From Anastrepha obliqua (lineage: Eukaryota > Arthropoda > Insecta > Diptera > Tephritidae): 64,000 nucleotides of DNA. The position numbers and the translations under genes are program-made. Location: contig NC_072893.1 of NCBI RefSeq assembly GCF_027943255.1, positions 65,504,001 through 65,568,000 on the forward strand. Reading direction: 5' to 3'. Shown in pieces: positions 11,925-23,298 of this stretch. The first letter of the stretch is position 1, and each line of letters opens with the position of its first letter. A model generated the notes under the pieces. The model was not told the origin of the DNA. It ran no database searches and saw only the letters and a program-made list of their open reading frames with translations.

Positions 11925-13375
11925 CAGAATGTTGAGGAAAGGATGAAAAAGGCCAGTAATGCGTTGTACGCATGTAAAAGAATGCTTGGCGTTACTTGGG
12001 GTCTATCACCCTCTCTGATGCATTGGTGCTACACGGCAGTAGTTAGACCGATATTGCTGTATGGGACCCTAGTATGGTGGACTACGACAAGAAAATTGAC
12101 ATACTTAATGCCACTGGAAAGGATTCAGCGACTTGCTGTTCTGTGCATAACAGAAGCTTTGAAAACCACTCCAACGGCGGCGCTGGAAATGATACTCAGC
12201 ATGTCACTTATTGATCTCATGGCGGAAAACCTGGCAGCGAAATCGACGAGGAGATTAGTGGCTGCGAGAGTATTCACCTGTAGAACCTTCGGACACAGTT
12301 CAGTAGGAAAGTGGAGTTCAGCTTGCACAGACTACATGACTCCGTACTTTAATTGGGAGAGAAGGTTTCGTACAATAATTGAAGAGGAGGGATAGCACAA
12401 AGGCATGAAGCCTGGCCATAGGACTCTTCACATCTATACAGATGACGGCTCTAAAACTTTAAACGGAGTAGGAGCGGGCATTTACTGCTCAAAGCTAGGG
12501 ATAAAGCAGTCTATCAAGCTGCCAGACCAGAGCAGTATTTTCCAAGCGGAAGTTTTTGCTGTGAGGAAAGCCGCGGAGCTAGCCTACACAAGAGCATGAA
12601 AGAACTCAACAATTAATATATACGTGGACAGTCAAGCAGCAATAAAAGCTTTAAGCTCATATTGTATTAAGTTCAAAAATGTTCAACGAAGCAGGGAGGC
12701 TATAGAAAGGCTAGCCGCAAACAGTAGGCTGCATATCTACTGGGTAGGGAAAGGAAATAGTAGATGAGATAGCAGAAAGTCCTGTTAGACTACCTTTTGA
12801 ACAAGAGAACGACATACCAAAACCGCTAAATACAATATTCAACGATATGGACGACTACATGACAAAACTAGTGGAAGCTATGTGGGCAAATCTGACCACA
12901 TGCAAAACAGCAAAAGTTATGTGTAGAACTAACGACAAAAAACTGACTCAATTCGTACTTAAGCTCTCGCGAAAGGACTGTAGAACTATTATAGGTATGC
13001 TAACAGGTCTATTGGCTGCACATGCGTACAAGATAGGGATTACTAACACGGACAAATGCAGGAAATGCAGAGGGGAGGTTGAGGAAACCTTAGAACACAT
13101 TCTGTGCGTCTGTCCGGCATTACTAAAAACGCGTTTAAAATGCCTGCGAGCCCCATTGTTTGAGGGTATGGAGGACGTCTCAAAAACGGATCCCCCAGCT
13201 CTGCTTAGATTCGCCAAGAGCGCTGACATCCTACATGATGCCTACTTTCAGTATTCATAAAGGTCGGTCTCCATCTGGTATCGCTAGGGACCAAAAGGTC
13301 TATGCGTGGCTTATTGCCAACCAGGCTAACCTAAGCTAATCTACCATGACTCCCTACTTATAAAAAAAAAAAATA
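11925..13375 (+). mobile_element. LINE family D, 5'-truncated, with poly(A) tail
   Basis: The + strand holds the post-catalytic part of RT (KKASNALYACKRMLGVTWGL, then VVRPILLYGTLVWW near 12031), then an RNase H domain: YTDDGSKTLNGVGAGIY near 12435, SSIFQAEVFAVRKAAELA near 12533 and VDSQAAIKAL near 12625. A Cys/His tail (CRKCRGEVEETLEHILCVCP, near 13060) ends at a stop at 13258-13260. The 3' UTR ends in an A run at about 13363-13374. Stops at 12393-12395 and 12597-12599 and a frame change near 12750 show that it is dead. Confidence 0.85.
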
Positions 13376-13403
13376 TGTGTTTAGATCATGACACTCTGCT
13401 TAA

Positions 13404-14133
13404 GGGGGGAAGCTGGTCTAGAATTTTGAAAAAATCGAAAAATTTTTTTTTGTCTTAAAAGGTGCTTTAGGGTCTTAGAAATAATATACCAAATGAGGGA
13501 TGCCAGCAAAAATGTCTAAATGCCCAAATTTTTCATTCGACGGCAGTGCCTCGCAGGTATGCCCCGAACGCTACTTACAACTTTAAACGCGTTTTTCTCG
13601 AAATCACTTTTTTTAAACTGGCCGAAGACATAACTCGAACAAATCTTTACCGATTCTTACGAAATTTTGACAATACATTCGAAATACCTTTCTCCGGAGA
13701 CGTACGTAGGATTTTTTATTTATATTACATAGTTTTTTTTTTTAATCAACAATTTTATGTCGTTCTTTATAGTGAAAATTGAAACTTTTTGTTCAAACGT
13801 GCACCATCTCGCGAAAAAACAAAATATCGAAAAAATCCTACGTACGTCTCTTTCTGTTGTTATATAGAAACTAAAAAAAATTTATTTTTTGATCCAGGAC
13901 AAAAATTAAGGAGTTTACGTCTTCGGCAATGGACCCACTAGAAAAAAAGGCGCCTTAGGAGAACTGCTGGACAGCGGCCATTTTGAAATTAATTCAGACG
14001 AAAAATTTTGTATTTGTACCATGAAAGCTATATTATTAAACCTATTTCACAGATTTTCGATTTATTCCTTTGTTGAGCCAAAATAAATTCATAAAATATG
14101 CCCATTTTTTGCGCTCTAGACCAGCTTCCCCCC
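13404..14133. mobile_element. TTAA-flanked MITE, family 1, copy 2 (inverted)
   Basis: This is the reverse complement of the element at 10167-10893, 730 bp long, with TTAA at 13400-13403 and 14134-14137. Differences between the copies are few (for example 'cgctactt' against 'agtaagt' near 13569, and A-run lengths), so they are related by fairly recent movement. It contains the same core motif 'aaactttaaacgcgtttttct' on this strand. Confidence 0.85.
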
Positions 14134-14179
14134 TTAAAGTAAAATAGTGAAAAAAAGTGAATTCACACAAAACATGCGT

Positions 14180-15010
14180 GATCACTTATGCTCATACAGG
14201 TAAGTGTGCCAGTTAGAAACGCCAAGGGCAGTCAGCTCGTCGTCGATTTGGTATTTCCAGCTCGCATGTATTTATTGGAACTGCTATGAACATCTCGAGG
14301 AGCTTGTCTGGGCTGATGATATATGCCTTCTCTCCATCAAACACACCGACATGCAGGATAAATTTGACGATCTGTCTTTAACCTCATTGAGTGCAGGCCC
14401 ATGAAAATTGTATCCTCTAGATTTTAAATGGTGATCAAATTGAGAACGTTGACACCTTTGCCTACTTGGGTAGTATCATTGCCGCTGAAGATAGTGCGAA
14501 ACTAGACGTTATATCTAGAATAAATAAAGTGAAGCACAGCTCCGAGTCATCTGGTCTTCGAACATCCTCAGCCTACATACAAAATTACGAATCTTTAAGA
14601 CAAATGTACTATCCGTAGTCTTGTATGGATCGGAAACCTGGCTCACAAATAACTGGGTCGAAAACAAAATTCAAAGCTGTGTGAACAGATGTTTTCGCAG
14701 GATATTGAAGATCTGTACAAGAGGTGCAAAATTCAGCCGGTAGCTAATATAAAACTGCGAAAGTGGAGGTAGATTGGCCATACGCTTCGTAAGGACGCAA
14801 ATGAAATCTCTCGTCAAGCATTGGATTGAAATCCACAACGTGCTCACAAGGTTGGCCCTCCAAAAATACCTTGGAGGAGAACCGTCCAGAAGAAAGTTGA
14901 AACGTCAGGAAAAACTTGGAACGAAATCAAGCTCCTTGCAAAAAATAGAACCAGATGTGGGTGTTTTACTGAGGCCCTATGCTCCAGTAGGAGAAACAGG
15001 AATCGTTGAT
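14180..15010 (+). mobile_element. LINE reverse-transcriptase fragment (WADD type)
   Basis: Broken frames encode an RT palm motif VWADDICLLSIKHTDMQ near 14308, then NVDTFAYLGSIIAAEDSAKL near 14448 and a C-terminal segment with RRTVQKKVETSGKTWNE near 14886, all in the order typical of CR1/RTE-like LINEs without RNase H. Several frame changes and stops occur. The right edge joins another LINE directly at a short GAT repeat (about 15005-15020). Confidence 0.7.
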
Positions 15011-16800
15011 GATGATGATGTCTCCCCTAAGGACTTTAGGCCAATCAGTCTCTTATCTTTCTTGCTGAAAACCCTTGAGAGATCTATTGACTTGCACATA
15101 AGAAGCGGATTTCTTCGGGGTCGGCTGCCGCATACCCAATATGTTTATTGCAAGGTTAGATCGGTGGAATATGTAAAAGAGATTGAGGAGTCTCTATATC
15201 AGAAACAGTTTGTCTTTGAGCGCCTTCCTCGATATTGGGAGGCTTTAAAAAACGTCCTCTCAGAGGCAATCGTTAAGTCTCTGGGCAAACTGGGGGTCGC
15301 AACCAACCATACAAGATTTATCTACAGATTACAAGATTTATCTAGCGGCAGAATAGTCGGCGCAGAGTGGGGTGGCATTTCTATCTGCGGGCAGATGAGT
15401 AGGGGCACTTTGCAAGGTGGTGTTCTCTCCCCATTTATCTGGGTTGTTGCTGTGAATGTCTTGCTGGAGCAGCTGGCGAGAAGGGGCTGCAGGGTGTTTA
15501 CCTACTCGGATGACGTGGCACTAATTGTTAGATGAAAATTTGTGGATACTCTGTACGATTTGATGCAGGGATATCTGAACGTAGTTGTTAGATGGGCAAC
15601 GGATTCCGGCCTGTCGGTGAATCCTCATAAGACGACTGGTCCTATTACGAGGAAATATATAATACCCAGAACTCAACTTCCCTCAGTAGGGGGCACTCCT
15701 CTGATGCTTTCTGACAAGAAGAAGTACCTCGATATTATCGTTGACAGTATGCTTACATGGAAGCCCAATATTGAGGAGAGCGGCAAGGAAGGCAGCAGTC
15801 GCCTTGTATGAGTGCAATGGCGCAATTGGCAAAAGATAGGGCCTTTCGCCTAGAGCTGTTTTTATTAGCCAATCTTGTTGTATGCCCCAATCAGGCAGAG
15901 GGGTTCGGGCTATAGGCTCAACCCCACTTCTGGGCACTCAAGCGTCCTTAGAAACTTTGAGTTCATATCCCTGTCAATGGATCAATGTATACCTTTTCTT
16001 AGTTCAACCGAAATTTTCTCCATTGACATTCAATCAAGAGAAGAGTGGACGGGGACCTACACTTGGAGACAGGCCCTGGTGAAATTGTTCACGGATGGAT
16101 CGAAGTTGAAAGAAATGGTTGGTGGAGGCTTTTTTTGCGAAGAGCTCCCCGTCAGACTCAAATTCAGATTACCGGACCACTACAGTGTGTTCCAGGCAGA
16201 GGTAGCCGCAATCAAGGAAGCAACTGTTTGGCTGCTCACAGGCGTACTAATAGTCAAGAAAGTAAGTATTTAATCCGACAGCCAAGCAGCAATTAGAGCC
16301 CTCGGGTCAGTGACAGTGCATTCAAAACTGGTCATGGTATGCCTGGCCCCACTTTCGATTACATCTGAATTCTTTGACATACGCCCCATCTGGGTTCTTT
16401 GTCACTGCGACATTGCGGGAAACTGTGAGTCGGATAAGCTGGCCTGACAAGGGACATGTGAGGTGATTTCCCCGCGAAGGGAGAGATTTGGGATCTCCCT
16501 GACTAACTGCGGTCTGTTCCTGGAAAGATGGGCTTCGCGCTAATTCAGCGAGCGCTGGGAAAGTACTCCAACTTGTAAGGTCGCGAAGCCCTTCTGGAAA
16601 CGTGTGGATCGGGGTCTGTCGAGCGAGCTTCTGAGGTTGACAAAATGTCAGTTCTCGAACCTCGTGGGTTTTCTCACAAACACTATCCATTTTGCGTCGA
16701 ACGTATGGAGATGAGGAGGAATCATCTTAGCACCTTCTTCTTTGCTGCCCTGCCCTCGTGGGGCTAAGATCTAGGCATCTTGACCCTTACATCTTTGTTC
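15011..16800 (+). mobile_element. LINE family B, RT plus RNase H, damaged
   Basis: The + strand encodes RT motifs FRPISLLSFLLKTLERSID near 15040, TLQGGVLSPFIWVVAVNVLL near 15407 and a YSDDVALIV catalytic box near 15504. A stop at 15533-15535 follows, then WATDSGLSVNPHKT near 15594 and YLDIIVDSMLTWKP near 15726. RNase H follows: LFTDGSKLKEM near 16087 and YSVFQAEVAAIKEA near 16182. The 3' part (16300-16800) shares its order with other family B pieces at 19520-20200, 36970-37270 and 43660-44580. Confidence 0.82.
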
Positions 16801-17290
16801 CGCCTGCTGATACTGCTTCCTGGTGGCCAATCTAGGACTCAAATTCTCGTATGAAAGGTTGGTCAAATAAACTCTATCGTTTTGGGAGTTTACGAATTGC
16901 TCAATTTGAAAAAGTCGCTTCTTCACTTTTTGAACCATTTCACTTGACGTTGTAGTCTTTTGAGGACCACCTCCATGACGTTTCGCGATGCTACCAGTAT
17001 CATTGTAACGAGTAATGGTCCGATAACTAAAAACATTATTTATTTTAAGGTGCTCGAGCTCACGAACAATGGCTGGTTGTGATTTTCCAACCAAATATAA
17101 CGCAATCACACGATTACATTTGAAATCCATTACTGATTTTCTTTTTTCGCATTTACTCTCGGCAAAATGCCTCCGCGCACTTGCAAACAGTACTCTTAAC
17201 TGTCATTTAGCCAACTAACAGACAGCTTATGCGCGTGCATCAGCATCGCGAGCGGTCTGAAGTTGGTTGCACTTCGAGACCCGCCGGACC
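16771..17290 (-). mobile_element. Internally deleted DD37D-like mariner
   Basis: A minus-strand frame at 17130-16771 starts MDFKCNRVIALYLVGKSQPA (helix-turn-helix part of the transposase, with KRHGGGPQKTTTS) and then jumps to a mid-protein segment (QIEQFVNSQNDRVYLT). The intervening catalytic region with the first Asp is gone. An end sequence 'ggttgcacttcgagacccgc' at about 17263 on the + strand matches the terminal motif of the related element at 8803. Confidence 0.7.
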
Positions 17291-17890
17291 CTGTTTATCG
17301 GCCCAGTAGCTTAATAAACACTTGAGAGAAAGGAAATGCGCTTACCGCCACCACAAAGTACTTATAAAGTTAGAGGTTAGTTAAGAAACAGGATCTTAGT
17401 CAATAAATTTTTGTTGTGTAACTCGAGAAAACCCGTAAAATACATAGAAAAAGCAACCCTGTTATTTGACATTTGGTGTTACATGACACCTCAAGCACTA
17501 CGAGAACTAAATAGAGAATCATGCATTTCTCTACAAAAAATATTTGCGACTGCGCATTGCAACAATCATACAAAAGTTAATATATGACAAATACACGTAA
17601 CATTTTTAAAATACACAAATTCACCACACGCACAAAGCACTTTTTCTCAACAGAAAATTTATACAAAGCAGGTCCATTGGATAAATGTTAGAAATGAAAT
17701 TCTTGTCGTGACTTCAAATCCTCTAAAATCGTACAAAATTCAAACACATTTCAAGTAGTCAATACTTAGATATTCGCTGAGTAACTTTGTCTGAAGCTTG
17801 AGCCATAGCTTTCGACGGTTAGCACACTCTAAGCTCGCTAAGGAGTCTTGCACAAAGCGCATTGTGGTGCGTGTGAAATTTCGCGATTTT
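17291..17890. other. Spacer upstream of the presumptive stoned promoter
   Basis: No coding sequence, RNA gene or clear repeat was recognised in this stretch. It lies between a mariner relic and a more GC-rich block that may hold a promoter. Confidence 0.35.
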
Positions 17891-18902
17891 GCTCGTCATT
17901 CAGTCAAAGTTTTCCCGATATTGCGTGCACTACGACAACCTCGACCGAGACGTGCTACAAAGGCAGTGTGAAAAAAGTGTAAAAATAAATTTCATTTTCA
18001 TCTAAAAGAAAGCTAAACGATTTGAAAATATTCGATTATAAGTCATTTTATCAGTAAGCGTTGAGAGACGTAAGTTGAACAATTTCCTGCAAAGTTAAAT
18101 TGAAGAAACTTTGAAGAAATTGGAAAAATTGTGTGGAGGAATACATTTTTTCCTTGGTTTTCTACACTCCTTACATACCCAAAGGATTTCTATTTCCTGC
18201 TGATTTCAGTTATTTATTTTTACTCTTATTGTTTTTCTTTTTGTTTGGAATTCAATTTATTGATTTTATTTTGTGAAAGACCGATATAATTTCCTTTTAA
18301 ATTTATTGTCTTGAATCCCTTAGATATTCATTTGAAAACCTTTGCCAAATATAATAAAAAAAAATTCCCTTACACATCCCTATGCAGCAGTAGCAGTGTG
18401 TATGTGTGCTCGTGAGTGTAAAAATCGATTTTCCCCTCTGTCGTGGGCTGTAGCGAATCCCGAGTGTAGATTTCCATGTACCCATCCGTGGTCGAGTATC
18501 ATTTTTGTCCGATGCTTTTTTAACACTTTTCCCCATAACTGGTTACATACATACATATTTATTTTCTGTATATGTTGTATTCTCCCTGCAATATTGATGG
18601 CCGAGCTACTGTCAGTGGCGGCCAATGCTAGTGGTGGAAAAAGTGTTTATGTGTTGTATAAATATTTGTCAGTGCACGATGGTGAATTTGACTGAATTGG
18701 AGAAAATTCTGAGCTTTACCATGGTCATCGAAATGTGTTGGTGTTGGTAGGCTAACGGCTTCCGTAAAAAAAAGACAAAAAAAAAGAACGAGTGAAAAAA
18801 AAACAAATTTATGAAGGAAGTTGGCAAATGTCAAAATCATTCTAAATAAATTGGGAGAGTAATAAGTAAAATGGACAAGTGTGTTTGAGGTCAACGGGAA
18901 TG
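17891..18902 (+). promoter_or_regulatory. Presumptive stoned promoter and non-coding 5' exon
   Basis: A locally GC-richer block includes a 'tcagtc' initiator-like match at 17900 and 'cagtgtgaaaaaagtgtaaa' near 17965, a sequence style common in fly 5' leaders. The block ends in a strong donor, 'gggaatg|gtgagt', with GT at 18903-18904. The next good acceptor before StnA is 'cttgttttcag' ending at 23269, so 18902 may splice to 23270. The leader would contain short upstream ORFs, for example ATG 18871 (MDKCV). The assignment rests on position and splice-site quality only; transcript data would settle it. Confidence 0.3.
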
Positions 18903-19519
18903 GTGAGTCATAAAGTCATTATAGCGGTATACAAAACCAATATAAACGAATTCTGTAGAATAAATTTAACTCCTTAAATATAATCGAATGCTTGTACAAA
19001 TAAATGCCGACATATGTATGTAGCTAAGTGTAAGTCGCAGTTCATGAAAGTCTCAGTTAAAGCTGTCATCAAATATTTATACTTATGTTTTGTATGTGAG
19101 CATACATATACATAGGTATGTATACAATCATACTTATATGTATGTGTGTTTGAGTTAGCAAATTCAGATTTTCAATGCATTTCAAACTCTTGAAGGAGAC
19201 GAGGCGTAGATAAAGTCGAATGAAGGCTAAGTTCAATTTTAGTTCAAGGTCAGCTTAAGATTGTTTAAGTTTTTCTTTGGTTGTTTCTTTATACATATAC
19301 ATACATACATGTATACAATGCACTCACTTATGCAGCATAAGTGTAATTGCTTTTATTGAACATTAACAATCGTCGAAAGGACATGTCTTGAGTGGTTATG
19401 TAAATCTAAAAAATAGACATGCACGCATACATACACACGTACAGTGCCACAGAGTTATGAATATTGAAATAAATATTACTAAATAAAGAAAACGAAAATT
19501 AAAATCTGCCTTCTTTCAA
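18903..19519. other. Start of presumptive stoned first intron
   Basis: AT-rich DNA with scattered 'catacatacat' and 'tatgtatgt' microsatellite runs (about 19095-19145 and 19290-19315). No gene was seen. Confidence 0.4.
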
Positions 19520-20200
19520 ATTAGTATATATTTGCAACGACAGCCAAGGGGCAATTAGGGCCTTCGGCTCGTAATTTGTGCGTTCGAAATTAGTCGAGGA
19601 ATGCCTGACCTCTCTCTCGATTGCAGCTAAATACTTCGATATTAGGCTCATTTGGTCACTGCGGTATAGAGGGATGATGAGCTGGCTAGACAAGGGACCC
19701 TGGGGCCGTTTTCATTACAAAACGATAGGATTGGGGTTCCCTTCAGAGCCTGTGGTCTACTCTTGGAAAGATGAGCCTCGCGTCAACTCGGCGAGCGCTG
19801 GGGTAATGTGCAAACGTGTAAAGTCGCGAGATCCTTCTGTCTCCGGGTAGTTCGGGGGCGATTGAGGTAACTTCTAAGGCCGCAGCTTTCGAATTTGTTA
19901 GGTATCCTCTCCGAATATTGTTCGTTGGGTGTCCATGCGATGAGATTTGGGATTTCTTCACGTCCTTTCTACAGAAGCTGTCTGGAGCATGAGGTGGAAT
20001 CATTTCAGCACCTTCTTCTTAGCTGCCCTGCTCTCATCGGGCAAATACTTTGACATCTGAGCTCTCGCTTTTTTGCTACACTTGCAGATACTACGGGCTT
20101 AAGTATCACACACCTGCTGAAACCCATCAGTAGCTTGAAGCGGTTAATACGAACGTAATTAGCCACAGTTGGTCGTCAACCTCTAATCCAAAACCCCTTC
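19520..20200 (+). mobile_element. LINE family B 3' fragment
   Basis: The sequence parallels 16270-16800. An RNase H DSQAAIRALGS-like start ('acgacagccaaggggcaatt', 19538) is followed by a GHCGI-type segment, then 'agcaccttcttcttagctgc' near 20009 and a tail 'cttttttgctacacttgcag' near 20069. Frames are heavily broken. The same tail order is seen at 37100-37260 and, inverted, at 43690-43800. Confidence 0.65.
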
Positions 20201-20412
20201 TACTTATTTGGTTGTTTTCCTTCTGTTAGAATATGGCTTGGAATCCGGTTCAAGATTTTTTGTTCTCAAAAGTGGAAGACCGGAAAATCTTTGGTTGTAT
20301 TTTTGCTATCAAATGAGATTTTGTAAGAAAAATTACAGAAATCCTTCCCATTTAAATCTTAGGGCACAAAATCCAATGCTGTTGGCACCGAGCTCATCAG
20401 ATTTAATAAATA

Positions 20413-21008
20413 CAGGGCCCGCCATCTATCGTTACGGATTTGAACTATGTATTATTTGAAGAATGGTAACACTTAGCTGTCATCTGATTTGACAGAAAAT
20501 TAGTTTTATTCTTCCGCTGAACGAAAATGGTTGTGTATACGCTCAAAGAACGCTGGGAAATATTGCGACATTCTTTGAAAATCATGGTAATATTGCAGAA
20601 TGTGTACGAAAATTACGTACGGCAATGGGAAGAAGAAAAGCACCGAATGAAACTGATATCGTTTGGCCGCCTCGGAGCTGCGATTTGAGGCCGTTGGATT
20701 ATTATCTTTGGGGTGCCGTCAAAGACCAGTGTTATGCTAACAAACTAGCAACAATTGATGCACTGAAGACCAACATACGCGATGTCATAGCTGAAATACA
20801 GCCGCATACAATCGAAAATGTGTTCAAAAATTGGACCGATCGTATGGGATAGTGCATGGCTAGCCAAGGCAGCCATATGAATGAAGTTGTATTCCATCAT
20901 TAATCGGAAGGATTGTACTTCAAAATAAAAAAAACAGTTTGGAAAAATATTGAGTAGTTTCTTTTTTGCAGCATTTTTAATTCCGTAAAGTTATATGGCG
21001 GACCCTTT
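20413..21008 (+). mobile_element. Internally deleted mariner with terminal inverted repeats
   Basis: Ends are 'cagggcccgccatctatcgt' on the left and the inverted equivalent ending 'atatggcggaccctt' on the right, flanked by TA. An ATG at 20527 opens MVVYTLKERWEILRH (transposase N-terminus). After a frame break the N-terminal piece is fused to the C-terminal third: VWPPRSCDLRPLDYYLWGAV (near 20660), ending ...SHMNEVVFHH. The middle of the transposase, including the first two catalytic Asp residues, is deleted. It is a non-autonomous derivative of about 0.6 kb. Confidence 0.8.
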
Positions 21009-21599
21009 ATATTAGCGTCGTTCATAGCGGTAGCACTAACCAGAAGATGAGGAGAATGTTTAGAAAAGAAAATGAGAACGAAGGTTCCTAAATCTTAGCC
21101 CTGCAAAATCTGGACAACTAAGAAGTAGATCCAGAGGTGACGTTCACCCGCCCTCTACTGAAATTATATTGTGTCTTACAGCAAGAACTCTGACAGAGGA
21201 GACTGTCTGGTTAAATGCCTCCACTTAATAGAAAGAGTTGCAGTTTAGGTTAATTCGAAAACTCTCTCAATCGCCTTTGATCATTATTTAGCTAGAAAAG
21301 AATTGGCAACATTAAATGTAAGCTTATTGATTCAGTGTTAGGTAAGCTCACTTAGGACCCACCACTCTGACGGTACATCGCATGCAGTCATAATTTTTGT
21401 CCCGGGAAACCTCCGAAGCCTGAGAAACCTGGCTAGCTGGTTTGTTCATTAGCCACACAATTCCCATATGAACTTGATAGGGCAGTATTCAAATGCGACC
21501 GAAAGAGACGCGTAATACTGTTCGACTAATATCTGGTGCACTCACAGTGAGCCCCGCTTGTTATTTACCTACAATAATTACTTACTTTCTTATTTAATA

Positions 21600-22080
21600 G
21601 TTCGTAACAACCCGTTACCGAGTTTCAGCCTGTCGAATAATGTCTCGCCAGGTATCTCTGCATCCCGCACACCCCTTCCAGTTTCTTAAGCCAATCAATT
21701 TGGCTCCGGACAATTTGGCACAGTTTGCCGGACACGAGGTCATCCGCTTCACCATCGACCGCCAGCCACTGCAGGCTGACTCGTTTGACTATGTCAACAT
21801 CTCCATAAAGCTCTTACTGCTCGTGGTTCATTCGAATGCGATAATCGTCATCAACGCGAACAGGACCAAAAACCTTGCGAAGTACTTTCCTCTCGAAAAC
21901 TCCAAGAGCGGCTGTATCTGATTGCTAAAAAGTAAATGCGTGGAAAATGAAATATAAAAGAAGGTTGACTCCTTCAATACTTCACATAATGCGGGTGTAT
22001 TCTTTGGTTCTTGTAAACTCTGGCCTAGCGCAGAGCTCCTCGAACGGGTAAACAAAATATGGCTGGCAAAACCCAATATT
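21600..22080 (-). mobile_element. LINE RT C-terminal relic (minus strand)
   Basis: On the minus strand the region resembles the post-RT part of an RTE/CR1-like LINE: a LLEFSRGKYFARFLVLF segment (compare the usual 'FERKVLRKIFGPVR' order) then RIRMNHE-, DVDIVK- and W..KLEGVCGMQRYLA-like pieces down to 21640. It is disrupted by several frame changes. Confidence 0.5.
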
Positions 22081-22510
22081 AGGATAGCTCATTAGAACGC
22101 AACGTGAGATCAATGGATCGCTCTTTCATTCTTACCGTAGGCCGGAAGAATAAATTTAAAAAAATGGGGATCTCCTGTTACCATATGTCTCTACCAAACC
22201 TTCTCGAAAATTTCGAGCTCTCTGGAAGCAGTTTCATTGTGTATCGGTTTTACATGTTACAAGATCGCACTCAATCCTTGATGGTAACAAAAATGAACCA
22301 ATTCCAGACGCCTGGTCTAGAACAGAGTAAGCAAAAGCTGGCCGGCAAAACCTAATATTAGACAGCACGATAGAACACAACGTGAGATCAATGGATCGCC
22401 CTTTCATTTGTATCGGTCATTGTGTATCGCTTTTAGATGTCCAAAGCTCGCACTCAACCCTTGATGGTAGCAAAAATTATCCAATTCGAGTCGCCGTAAG
22501 TAAGTGCATA
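22060..22510. repeat. Imperfect direct repeat, unit about 280 bp
   Basis: The block around 22061-22140 (containing 'aacgtgagatcaatggatcg') recurs at 22340-22415. A second block around 22236-22310 ('attgtgtatcggttttacat', 'cactcaatccttgatggtaa') recurs at 22418-22490. The two block offsets differ (about 280 and 183 bp), so one copy has an internal deletion. Origin unknown; this may be a duplicated transposon piece. Confidence 0.6.
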
Positions 22511-22759
22511 CGTTCAATCCCATCAGTGATGAATTCGAAGTTTTGGAGAGCGCGTAGTCCAAATGACGCATGTACTCCACCACTTAATTGCGGTCCGTTA
22601 GCAGTAGAAGGGTTAGTCCGCAGTGTCTCTCTGATTTCAATAACTTCAACTCTTTTTTACTCTCTCGAGCTGCTTACCCAATCTAGCCTTGTGCAGAGGG
22701 CTTCACTAGAAAAGGACTCCATACCAAATTTCAAGCTTAACGTGAAAATATGTTAGATG

Positions 22760-23269
22760 TCTTCGCCATTTGGGCGAAGGGGAAGCCTGGTTGGTTGATC
22801 GAAGTGGTGATTAATCCAAAATCCAACTAGCGCTTCCGCACTATTTTGTTGCCACATCTTCGTTACCAACTTCTCTAAAGGTTGTTTTACAGCATGACTA
22901 TATCCAGTCTGTGGGGTTTAAGAACCTTATTAGGTTGTCGACATCTAAGTCGGGTAGTTGTTCCAGACTCTCGACGAAAAAGTACAGACGGATTTTAATA
23001 AAAAAAATATCCAAATTCGGTGGCACTGTATCGAATTTACACACATACGTACATACACGTGTATTCTCATGAGCCTAAACAAGTTTCACATTTTCTCTAA
23101 ATATTACCTATAATCAAAATGCTTTGATATCCTGTTATACGAGTATATGTGCATTCACACATACATTCATAGTTTTACAAGAATGTTGTAATATACAGCA
23201 ATAACAAAACTAGCTTCCTTTACTTTCAGTGGTTCACAATCTAAAAGTTCCCTATTCACTTGTTTTCAG
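22760..23269. other. Last part of presumptive stoned first intron
   Basis: No element was recognised. It ends in a polypyrimidine tract and acceptor 'cttgttttcag' at 23259-23269, which is followed by the StnA leader. Confidence 0.45.
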
Positions 23270-23298
23270 ACCGACATCGATGTCTCCGTAATTAGAGA

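Noticed and set aside
18342..18695. Open frame of 117 codons in the presumptive stoned 5' region
   Set aside because: Cys- and Phe-rich content without domain similarity lies in a region that better fits untranslated leader and intron.
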